Source of the DNA: UKL13-2 sp038206765
GTDB lineage: Bacteria; Pseudomonadota; Gammaproteobacteria; Burkholderiales; Usitatibacteraceae
Length of the DNA: 64,000 nt
Reading direction: 5' to 3'
NCBI GenBank assembly: GCA_038206765.1
Contig: JBBRAM010000004.1
Coordinates: forward strand, 124,001-188,000
In this document: piece by piece, positions 9,423-16,483 of the stretch
How positions within the stretch are numbered: the first letter of the stretch is position 1
Layout of the letters: the number at the start of each line of letters is the position of its first letter
The notes under the pieces: generated by a model
Databases searched by the model: none
Told to the model about the DNA's origin: nothing
What the model saw: the letters and a program-made list of their open reading frames with translations, nothing else
Position numbers and translations under genes: made by a program

Positions 9423-9620
9423 ATAAAACCGAAAACGATAGTTTGATTGTTCGCGATGTCGACTATCCTGGCAGGTTGTAACGCCTACATTGAAAATGCC
9501 GTGCGCATCTCTGATGCAGCAGATCCGCTGGCCCAATCAGGTGGCGCCAAGGAGGGCGCCACGACCGCCGCACTGGTTGAAAGAAATAAAATCAGCGCAG
9601 CACCGATGCTCGCGCCTTGA
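9423..9620 (+). pseudogene. Decayed small lipoprotein gene (in-frame TGA, no ATG start)
   Basis: Read from ATA at 9423 in one frame, the translation is IKPKTIV, stop (TGA 9444), then LFAMSTILAGCNAY, and continues to TGA at 9618. This has the layout of a lipoprotein signal: basic N-terminus, hydrophobic core and lipobox LAGC. It is interrupted by one stop and lacks an ATG; a one-base change (ATA to ATG) would give a start. A good ribosome site (GGAGG 9414-9418) stands just upstream. After the Cys about 46 residues remain, with no recognised family. The intact part could start at TTG 9447 or ATG 9456, but then the signal lacks its basic end. I read it as a recent pseudogene. The rest of the 617-base gap (9150-9766) shows nothing else beyond the hairpin at 9177. 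Confidence 0.5.
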
Positions 9621-9766
9621 GAGCCGTTGTGCCCTGTTTCTCAATTTGTCGCTTAACCTGTAGCTTGAATTGACCGGCGCGCAGGTTTCGCCTTTGTCAT
9701 TAGTGTGGAATGTGTTGAGTCAATGCGCCGCAGTGATTTTGTATTTCACCTATGCTGGCGACATAA

Positions 9767-11476
9767 TCACCGCATCAACAACAAAAACAGTAACAACAGA
9801 TTGAACACAATGCTCACCAAGGCCACGGCTTGCCATTTCGCCAGCGGTCCTCGCTGCAATAGCGGCGTAAAGCCAAGAGCTGTTAGGGGCCTGGCGGCAC
9901 CGGCCTCAAGTGCCAGAACAAGTTCTTCAGCGGTTTCAAAGCGAAGATCGGACTTTCGCTGAATCGCCTTCATGATTACGCTTTCGAACCAGACGGGAAT
10001 GTCAGGGCGGTAGCGGGTGGGCGGGACAGGCTCGCCGAAAACAGGCGTTTGAAATGGCTCGATTTCGCCGTATGGGTATTTGCGGGTGAGGGCATAGTAT
10101 AGCGATACGCCGGCGGCGTAGAGGTCGCCGCGAATCGCGGGCGCTACGCCACCGGCGGCGAAATATTCCGGCGCTAAATAGCTTGGCGTGCCAGCGCGGT
10201 CGCGGATTTCGTCGGCATCGTCGACGCTAAGCGCAACGCCGAAATCCAGCAGCCGCAATTCACCATCGGAGCCGATGTGAATGTTGTCCGGCTTCACATC
10301 GCGATGCAATATTCCGCGTCGATGTAACGCACCTAGCGCACGTGCCAGCTTAATTGCCCATGCCAATTCCTCCGGCACGGTTAGGTGCTGGCCCGCATCA
10401 ATGGCTGTTTTCAATGTTCGGCCAGCATGCCAGGTTTGCAGATAGTAGAGCGCGCTTTGCCGCTCGCTAGGCACCGCTAAAACTTGCGGGAAAAACCGCG
10501 CCACAGCTCGACGTGCCAGCCATTCTTCATGGGCCAACGCGCTCCGCTCGGCAACGGTTTCGCCGCGTTCAGGGGTGAGCGTTTTGAGCACGACTTCGCG
10601 TTGGTTAACGAGGTCCGTCGCGCGATAAACGATTGTTGCGGCACTTTCGTGCAGCAAGGCATCGACACGAAAATCATCCACTGTTTGCCCAACCTTTAAA
10701 CGCGGTGGCGGCATCAGGACGCTACGTGCGCTAACCAATTGTTGCAAGCCATCCTCACCCACGCCCAGAATGCGCATCACCAACGCACTCGCGTTGTCGG
10801 CGCCGTTTGCCGCGATAGCATCATCAACAAGTGCTTGGGCGGCGGTTGAAGCCTCGGGGTGGTAGCGAAGCGTATCTTGGATGGTCGCGTCGCTCAGCGC
10901 GCCCCATACGCCGTCGGTGATCAGTACAAAAACATCATCAACGCGCAACTCGCCCTCGGCAAAATCGATATTGAGTGTGGTATCTAGCCCAATCGCACGT
11001 TTCAACACATGCCTCATATTCGGGCGGTCCCAGACATGATCGAAGGACAGTTGTCGCAACACGCCATCGCGCAACAAGTAGGCGCGGCTATCACCGACAT
11101 GCGCCAGCGTATAGCGTGCGCCTTGAAGCACCAATGCGGTGAGCGTGGTTGCCATGCCAGCGACTTCGCGGCGTTGCTGGGCTTGCGAAATCACCCAACG
11201 GTTCAGGGACTGCAAGACCTTGGTGAGCGCGTGCTGCGTGTGCCACGAATCGGGGGTGGCGTAATAGTCGGCCAATAAACCGCGTACCGAATATTCGGCG
11301 GCTTCGCGGCCATGGTTTAAGCCGGAGACGCCATCAGCGATCGCGGCAACGATGCCCTTGTTGAGCAATAACGCGCCGTCCGGCGTGGCGGCGGCGACAA
11401 AGTCTTCATTGGTCTCACGAGGCCCGGTGGCTGTCGCATGCGCGAGCTCGACACTCAGCGCCATGGAATTGGCCAT
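9767..11476 (-). CDS. Membrane-anchored PP2C phosphatase / Ser-Thr protein kinase fusion
   Basis: Bifunctional signalling protein of 569 residues. Residues 10-240 form a PP2C domain (NEDF with Asp25, ADGVSG with Asp48, AHVGDSRAYLLRDG, LITDGVWG, DNASALVM metal-binding acids). Residues 265-525 form a protein kinase with HRDVKPDN (catalytic Asp393), DFG (Asp411) and GTPSYLAPE. A hydrophobic segment near 545-567 (VALVSIVFNLLLLFLLL) would anchor it, both domains facing the cytoplasm. The glycine-rich loop appears degenerate (LLHESAATIVYRA). It lies downstream of the nitrate transporter gene on the same strand, and kinases of this type are known next to nitrate assimilation genes in Pseudomonas, so a role in controlling nitrate uptake is likely but unproven. 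A second ATG lies at 11464; neither start has a clear ribosome site. Confidence 0.88.
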   Translation of the reverse strand: MANSMALSVELAHATATGPRETNEDFVAAATPDGALLLNKGIVAAIADGVSGLNHGREAAEYSVRGLLADYYATPDSWHTQHALTKVLQSLNRWVISQAQQRREVAGMATTLTALVLQGARYTLAHVGDSRAYLLRDGVLRQLSFDHVWDRPNMRHVLKRAIGLDTTLNIDFAEGELRVDDVFVLITDGVWGALSDATIQDTLRYHPEASTAAQALVDDAIAANGADNASALVMRILGVGEDGLQQLVSARSVLMPPPRLKVGQTVDDFRVDALLHESAATIVYRATDLVNQREVVLKTLTPERGETVAERSALAHEEWLARRAVARFFPQVLAVPSERQSALYYLQTWHAGRTLKTAIDAGQHLTVPEELAWAIKLARALGALHRRGILHRDVKPDNIHIGSDGELRLLDFGVALSVDDADEIRDRAGTPSYLAPEYFAAGGVAPAIRGDLYAAGVSLYYALTRKYPYGEIEPFQTPVFGEPVPPTRYRPDIPVWFESVIMKAIQRKSDLRFETAEELVLALEAGAARPLTALGFTPLLQRGPLAKWQAVALVSIVFNLLLLFLLLMR

Positions 11477-11556
11477 TGCAATGCTGCTAAGCGGTTTTTT
11501 GGTCGGGTTTTGACATTGAATCGTCCGGCTCTGCCAGCGATTTTATGCAACTCAGC

Positions 11557-11586
11557 CCGACAAAAGTAGGTTCGCACTTTTGTCGG
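11557..11586. terminator. Perfect 11-bp hairpin between the kinase and transporter genes
   Basis: CCGACAAAAGT and ACTTTTGTCGG flank an 8-base loop, five bases past the stop of the minus-strand transporter gene. The stem is perfect. No U-run follows on the minus strand; on the plus strand TTACTTT follows. It may reduce read-through into the kinase gene or stabilise the 3' end of the transporter mRNA. Confidence 0.5.
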
Positions 11587-11591
11587 TTACT

Positions 11592-12821
11592 TTAAATTCG
11601 CGCGCTAGTCATGTGCGCAGCACCCCACGTCGTGCGCCAGCGGCCTTTCACAACCGTCAAACCGATGAGTGCCACCACACCCAGCAAGCAGAAAATCACA
11701 AACGCCGCTTGATAGCTTCCCGTGAGCTGCTTGCTGTAGCCCATGCTCGACGCCAAATAAAAGCCACCCACACCGCCTGCCATACCCACTAATCCGGTCA
11801 TGACGCCAATCTCTTTTCTAAACCGTTGTGGCACGAGCTGAAACACCGCGCCGTTACCCATGCCTAAGCATAGCATCGCCGCGACAAACACTAGCAACGC
11901 TGTGGTAGCGCTCGGCATGCCGACAGAAACTAGCGCCAGCATGGCGGATGCACCAATGTACATAAACGTCAGTGTGCGAATGCCGCCAATCCGATCCGCC
12001 ACCATGCCACCGATTGGCCGCACCAACGAACCTGCAAATACGCACGCCGCCGTGAAATAACCTGCAGTTACTGCAGGCAGGCCATACTGCGTATTGAAAT
12101 AAATAGTGAGCGACGCACTGAGGCCGACAAAGCCGCCAAACGTAACCGCATAAAAAAACATGAACCACCATGCGTCGCGGTCTTTGAGCACCTTGAGATA
12201 TTCCATGAATGCTTTCGGCGGCGGGCAGTCAGGGGAATCTTTGGCAAATACAAGATAGATCACCAACACAATCGATAACGGAATAACCGCCAAGCCAAAG
12301 ACGCTTTGCCAACCATAGGCCGCGGCAAGGCTTGGTGCGATCAACGCTGCGATGGCTGTGCCCGAATTGCCCGCGCCGGCAATGCCGAGCGCTTTGCCTT
12401 GATGCTCGGGCGGATACCAGCGCGAAGCGAGCGGCAAGGCCACTGCGAAGGACGCACCCGCAACGCCTAAAAATAATCCCAAAATCAGCGCGTGTTCAAA
12501 CGTCTTGATGCCAACCTGCCACGCGACCAGCAACGTAATGATCACAATCACTTGGCCAATCACGCCGGTGAGTTTTGGTTTGAGATGATCCACCAACGTG
12601 CCCATCACCAGTCTCAGTAGGGCGCCCGCTAACACCGGGGTTGCGACCATCAGCCCTTTTTGAGCAGCTGTCAGACCAAGGTCCTTTGATATCTGCACCG
12701 CAAGCGGACCCAACAATACCCAGACCATAAAGGCTAAATCAAAATAAAGGAATGCTGAAATGAGCGTGGGCGTGTGGCCAGATTTCCAGAATGATGTAGC
12801 GACGGCGTTTGAATTTTGCAT
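11592..12821 (-). CDS. nasA: MFS nitrate/nitrite transporter, NarK/NasA family
   Basis: Inner-membrane carrier of 409 residues with about 12 predicted membrane segments, expected to import nitrate (and perhaps exchange nitrite). The nitrate-signature segments are visible: GVAGASFAVALPLASRWYPPEHQGKALGIAGAGNSG in the first half and the Gly-rich MTGLVGMAGGVGGF in the second. Neighbours are nitrite and nitrate reductase genes on the opposite strand. It is transcribed divergently from nirB and has its own sigma-54-type promoter at 12874-12888. The ATG has no obvious Shine-Dalgarno. The symbol follows the Pseudomonas transporter; it is distinct from the reductase at 16480, which some genomes also call nasA. 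Confidence 0.9.
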   Translation of the reverse strand: MQNSNAVATSFWKSGHTPTLISAFLYFDLAFMVWVLLGPLAVQISKDLGLTAAQKGLMVATPVLAGALLRLVMGTLVDHLKPKLTGVIGQVIVIITLLVAWQVGIKTFEHALILGLFLGVAGASFAVALPLASRWYPPEHQGKALGIAGAGNSGTAIAALIAPSLAAAYGWQSVFGLAVIPLSIVLVIYLVFAKDSPDCPPPKAFMEYLKVLKDRDAWWFMFFYAVTFGGFVGLSASLTIYFNTQYGLPAVTAGYFTAACVFAGSLVRPIGGMVADRIGGIRTLTFMYIGASAMLALVSVGMPSATTALLVFVAAMLCLGMGNGAVFQLVPQRFRKEIGVMTGLVGMAGGVGGFYLASSMGYSKQLTGSYQAAFVIFCLLGVVALIGLTVVKGRWRTTWGAAHMTSARI

Positions 12822-12873
12822 TGAGTGGGATTGGGTGGTTGATTGGTACGTTGTGATGAGTTCAATCTACAGA

Positions 12874-12888
12874 GCAATCGCTGTGCCA
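12874..12888 (-). promoter_or_regulatory. Sigma-54 promoter of the nitrate transporter gene
   Basis: On the minus strand TGGCACAGCGATTGC has GG and GC exactly 10 bases apart, the defining -24/-12 spacing. Transcription would start near 12862, giving a leader of about 40 bases before the ATG. Confidence 0.82.
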
Positions 12889-12971
12889 ATCGATTTCATA
12901 TCCATAAACTTGTTGGCCAGCCATCTGGCTCAGGTATCTGCCGCAAATGTCCGCCCAAAACGTCGGCCTCA

Positions 12972-13010
12972 TACGCTCACCTTATACGCTCACCTTAAAC
13001 GCCCACTTTA
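12972..13010 (+). repeat. 13-bp tandem repeat, 3 copies plus a degenerate fourth
   Basis: TACGCTCACCTTA occurs twice exactly, then as AACGCCCACTTTA, with a weak fourth copy to about 13023. It lies in the 679-base region between the divergent transporter and nirB genes, between the transporter promoter and the NtrC site. Confidence 0.8.
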
Positions 13011-13161
13011 TGCGTCCGCCATTAGTGCCGCCTTAGATACCAACGTAAAAGGTCTATTGCAAACGGTTGTGCCGAAAGCAATTGTTCGGCTTGTATTTTA
13101 ATAGTGGGCGCATTTTTTCTGTGCATGTTATGCACTGTTGCAGATCATGGCTGGTCATTCA

Positions 13162-13178
13162 TGCACGCAAATGGTGCG
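13162..13178. promoter_or_regulatory. NtrC enhancer site shared by the divergent nitrate promoters
   Basis: TGCACGCAAATGGTGCG matches the NtrC pattern TGCACC-N5-GGTGCA at 10 of its 12 fixed positions. It is about 170 bases upstream of the nirB -24 element and about 275 bases from the transporter -24 element, both workable distances for an enhancer. Another perfect palindrome (GTGCAT-GTT-ATGCAC, 13121-13135) lies 27 bases to the left and could be a second, weaker site. Confidence 0.7.
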
Positions 13179-13345
13179 AGGCTACTTTTTTTATTGGTCT
13201 CAATGTAGGTGTATGGCGCTCATTTTCAATCATGCGTGTCCAGGGAGGATCACAAACTCTGACTTCTCATTGATTACGTTGGCTTTTTTAAAGGTTTCAC
13301 GCAATGAACACATTGTTTCGGAGTAAGCCGACAAGCGCTTTTTTC

Positions 13346-13360
13346 TGGCATTGAACTTGC
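13346..13360 (+). promoter_or_regulatory. Sigma-54 promoter of the nirB-nirD-nasA operon
   Basis: TGGCATTGAACTTGC has the GG-N10-GC spacing of a -24/-12 promoter. The start would lie near 13372, so the leader before nirB is about 129 bases and contains a 24-codon reading frame and a small hairpin. Confidence 0.82.
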
Positions 13361-13393
13361 ACTATATAAATGGCAACAATATAGGTGGCAACC

Positions 13394-13468
13394 ATGCGCA
13401 ATCAACTGATCGCGATGCTGATTGTCACGTTGAATGTCACCTTGCTCCCCAGCAAGTTTAGTAAGTGA
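13394..13468 (+). CDS. Possible 24-residue leader peptide upstream of nirB
   Basis: ATG 13394 is preceded by AGGTGG five bases upstream and opens 24 codons ending in TGA 13466-13468. The peptide begins MRNQLIAMLIVTLNV and ends LLPSKFSK. Its 3' part overlaps a hairpin (CTTGCT-CCCC-AGCAAG, 13441-13456). The reading frame lies wholly inside the predicted sigma-54 transcript. It could be a translated regulatory leader or the start of an exported micropeptide; it resembles no family I know. No poly-U run follows the hairpin, so classical attenuation is not obvious. Confidence 0.35.
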   Translation: MRNQLIAMLIVTLNVTLLPSKFSK

Positions 13469-13500
13469 ACAAGCAGCGCCCTAATCGGAGATGATTCAGT

Positions 13501-15939
13501 ATGCAAAAAGTAAGACTGGTGATGGTGGGTAATGGCATGGCGGGCGTACGAACGCTCGAAGAACTTATTAAGCTCACGCCTGATTTATATGACATCACCG
13601 TCTTTGGTGCCGAGCCGCATCCCAATTACAACCGTATCTTACTGTCCCCCGTTTTAGCTGGCGAGCAAACGATTAAAGACATTATTCTCAATGATTTTCA
13701 GTGGTACGAAGACAACCACATTCGCCTCTATACCAATAAAAAAATAGCCAAGATTGACCGTAAAAACCGCACCGTCGAAGCCAGCGATGGGACAGTTTGC
13801 GAATATGATCGGCTGCTGCTCGCCACCGGTAGCAATCCGTTTATGCTGCCGGTGCCCGGTGCCAAGCTAGATGGCGTGCTCTCGTATCGTGATATTTACG
13901 ATACGGAAAAAATGATTGAAGCAGCCGCAACAGATAAGCAAGCCGTTGTCATTGGCGGTGGCCTGCTCGGCTTGGAGGCCGCGAACGGCCTATCACTGCG
14001 CGGGATGGAAGTGACGGTGATTCAGTTCGCTGGATGGTTGATGGAGCGCCAGTTGGATGAAACCGCCTCGCGCATGTTGCAAGCATCGCTCGAGGCCAAG
14101 GGACTCAAATTTGCCCTAAACGCCAATACAGAAGCCATTCTTGACAATGTCACGCAGGGTAAAGTCAGTGCGGTGAAGCTAAAAGACGGCACGGTAATAC
14201 CTGCGCAATTAGTGGTGATGGCCGTTGGTATTCGCCCAAACACGGAGCTTGCGGAGAGTGCAGGCATTCATTGCAATCGCGGTATTGTCGTCAACGACAC
14301 CATGCAAACTTACGATCCGCGTATTTATGCGGTCGGTGAATGCGTGAGCCATCGCGGCATTGCGTATGGCTTAGTCGCACCACTGTTCGATCAGGCCAAA
14401 GTCGCCGCGAACCATTTGGCGCAGATGGGAATTGGCCGCTATGAAGGTTCGGTGACCTCCACCAAATTAAAAGTTACCGGTGTTGATTTATTTAGCGCCG
14501 GAAATTTTATGGGCGGCGATGATTGCGAAGAAATTGTCCTCTCCGATCCTAGTGCGGGCATCTATAAAAAAATTATTCTGAAAGACGACAAGCTTATCGG
14601 CAGCGTGATGTATGGCGATACCGCAGATGGCGCATGGTATTTTAAATTGCTACGCGACGGCACCAACATCGGCGCGATGCGTGATCGCTTGATGTTTGGC
14701 GAAAACAACTTGGGTGACACCGGCCACCAAGGCCAAAACAAAGCGGCCGCGATGTCGATGGATGCTGAAGTCTGCGGCTGCAATGGTGTCTGCAAAGGTA
14801 CGATTGTTAAAGCGATTAAAGATAAAGGTTTATTCACGCTAGAAGAAGTGCGCAAACACACCAAAGCCAGCAGTTCATGCGGCAGCTGCACGGGGTTGGT
14901 AGAGCAGATTTTGATGTTCACGGCAGGCGGCGATTACTCAGCCACGCCCAAGTTCAAAGCCATGTGCGGCTGTATCGATCATAACCATCAAGCCGTGCGC
15001 GATGCGATCAAAACGCATCACCTCATTACCATTCCCGCCGTGATGAAAATGATGGAATGGCGCACACCGAACGGCTGCGCAAGCTGCCGCCCGGCCATCA
15101 ATTATTACGTGCAGTCGACGTGGGCAAAAGAAGCACTAGACGATCCGCAATCGCGCTATATCAATGAACGTAGCCACGCCAATATTCAAAAAGACGGCAC
15201 CTATTCGGTGATACCGCGCATGTGGGCAGGCGAGACGACTTCCAGCGAATTGCGACGGATTGCTAATGTGGTGGATAAATACGCCATTCCTACTGTGAAG
15301 GTCACGGGCGGGCAGCGCATCGATCTATTGGGTATCAAAAAAGAAGACCTTGTCAGTGTGTGGAAAGATTTAGACATGCCCAGCGGCCACGCCTACGCCA
15401 AAGGTTTACGCACCGTAAAAACCTGTGTGGGCAGCGAATGGTGTCGATTTGGCACGCAAGATTCCACACAAATGGGCAAAGATTTAGAGCGTATGTTGTG
15501 GCGCATGTACGCGCCGCATAAGGTCAAGCTGGCCGTCTCCGGCTGCCCGCGTAATTGTGCGGAATCAGGCATTAAGGATGTCGGCGTGATCGGTGTCGAT
15601 AGCGGCTGGGAAATTTATATTGCGGGTAACGGAGGTATTAAAACCGAAGTGGCAGAATTCTTTGTGAAACTTAAAACGAGCGATGAAGTGCTCGAATATT
15701 CCGCCGCGTTTTTGCAGCTCTATCGGGAAGAGGGTTGGTATTTGGAGCGCACCGTGCATTATGTGCAGCGGGTTGGCATGGAATATGTGAAAGAAAAAGT
15801 GCTCAACGATGCAGCCAATCGCAGGGCGCTTTACGATCGCTTATTGTTTAGTCTTGATGGTGAGCCAGACCCTTGGCATGAACAGGTGAAGGCACAAGTC
15901 GATACGCGCCAGTTTATTCCGATCGCTGTCGTAGCTTAA
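13501..15939 (+). CDS. nirB: Nitrite reductase [NAD(P)H], large subunit
   Basis: Cytoplasmic assimilatory nitrite reductase that makes ammonium from nitrite with six electrons from NAD(P)H. Its 812 residues have the full order: FAD- and NAD-binding Rossmann folds (VMVGNGMAGVRTLEEL at the start, VVIGGGLLGLEAANGL near 150-165), a BFD-type [2Fe-2S] region with CGCNGVC and SCGSCTG near 420-465, a second Cys-rich segment (MCGCIDH), then the sulfite/nitrite reductase core. The siroheme/4Fe-4S ligands are Cys642, Cys648, Cys682 and Cys686 (TCVGSEWC and SGCPRNCAESG). GGAG lies 10-13 bases before the ATG. It is first in an operon with nirD and the nitrate reductase, behind a sigma-54 promoter. Confidence 0.96.
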   Translation: MQKVRLVMVGNGMAGVRTLEELIKLTPDLYDITVFGAEPHPNYNRILLSPVLAGEQTIKDIILNDFQWYEDNHIRLYTNKKIAKIDRKNRTVEASDGTVCEYDRLLLATGSNPFMLPVPGAKLDGVLSYRDIYDTEKMIEAAATDKQAVVIGGGLLGLEAANGLSLRGMEVTVIQFAGWLMERQLDETASRMLQASLEAKGLKFALNANTEAILDNVTQGKVSAVKLKDGTVIPAQLVVMAVGIRPNTELAESAGIHCNRGIVVNDTMQTYDPRIYAVGECVSHRGIAYGLVAPLFDQAKVAANHLAQMGIGRYEGSVTSTKLKVTGVDLFSAGNFMGGDDCEEIVLSDPSAGIYKKIILKDDKLIGSVMYGDTADGAWYFKLLRDGTNIGAMRDRLMFGENNLGDTGHQGQNKAAAMSMDAEVCGCNGVCKGTIVKAIKDKGLFTLEEVRKHTKASSSCGSCTGLVEQILMFTAGGDYSATPKFKAMCGCIDHNHQAVRDAIKTHHLITIPAVMKMMEWRTPNGCASCRPAINYYVQSTWAKEALDDPQSRYINERSHANIQKDGTYSVIPRMWAGETTSSELRRIANVVDKYAIPTVKVTGGQRIDLLGIKKEDLVSVWKDLDMPSGHAYAKGLRTVKTCVGSEWCRFGTQDSTQMGKDLERMLWRMYAPHKVKLAVSGCPRNCAESGIKDVGVIGVDSGWEIYIAGNGGIKTEVAEFFVKLKTSDEVLEYSAAFLQLYREEGWYLERTVHYVQRVGMEYVKEKVLNDAANRRALYDRLLFSLDGEPDPWHEQVKAQVDTRQFIPIAVVA

Positions 15940-16078
15940 CGTGCGGCTTTGCTGCAAATGCGCAAAATAATGATTTCAAAATCTATCGCAAGCACTACCA
16001 ATTAACGCGGTACATTAACAACGCAAGACGTATCAAAAATCGCGCAAATATCCCCCATCATCCCCCTAAACACTAATC

Positions 16079-16483
16079 ATGAAATTCATTTGCCAACTCT
16101 CAGAAATCCCCCCGCTCGGCGCACGTCGTGTCAAGCGCACCAACGGCGGCGAGATCGCTATTTTTCGAACCGGTGACGACCAAGTTTTCGCATTGCTCGA
16201 CCGGTGCCCCCACAAGGGTGGCCCGCTTTCGCAAGGGATCGTGTTCGGCAATAAAGTAGCGTGTCCGCTACATAACTGGAACATTGGCTTGGATGACGGC
16301 TGCGCCGCCGCGCCTGATGAGGGCTGTGTGGAACGTTATGCGGTCGAGTTGCGCGGTGCGGAAGTTTGGCTGGATGCGACGGCACCATTAGCGCCCTTAC
16401 CTTCGTTAACGTCCACTGCCTCGATTGCAAACTCAATGGCAAATAAGCCGACTTCAACCGTCATCCCCATCGCGGTTGCGTGA
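16079..16483 (+). CDS. nirD: Nitrite reductase [NAD(P)H], small subunit
   Basis: Small partner of NirB with a Rieske-type fold, 134 residues. The iron-sulfur ligand pattern is complete here: C43-P-H45 in DRCPHKGGPL and C62-P-L-H65 in VACPLHNWNI. The last 35 residues are Ala/Thr/Pro-rich and beyond the usual family end. It follows nirB after 139 bases without a visible terminator, and its stop overlaps the GTG start of the nitrate reductase by 4 bases, indicating coupled translation. Confidence 0.93.
   Translation: MKFICQLSEIPPLGARRVKRTNGGEIAIFRTGDDQVFALLDRCPHKGGPLSQGIVFGNKVACPLHNWNIGLDDGCAAAPDEGCVERYAVELRGAEVWLDATAPLAPLPSLTSTASIANSMANKPTSTVIPIAVA

Noticed and set aside
9444..9446. Selenocysteine reading of the TGA in the small lipoprotein frame
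   Set aside because: A Sec residue inside a signal peptide is implausible and no SECIS-like hairpin follows.
12972..13010. Short repeats as a CRISPR array
   Set aside because: Units are 13 bp, end to end without spacers.
12760..13101. A 113-codon plus-strand frame across the transporter start and promoter region
   Set aside because: It overlaps the transporter coding start, its sigma-54 promoter and tandem repeats, and encodes no recognisable pattern.
15940..16078. Possible separate promoter or attenuator between nirB and nirD
   Set aside because: No -24/-12 pair, hairpin with T-run or other element was found in these 139 bases.
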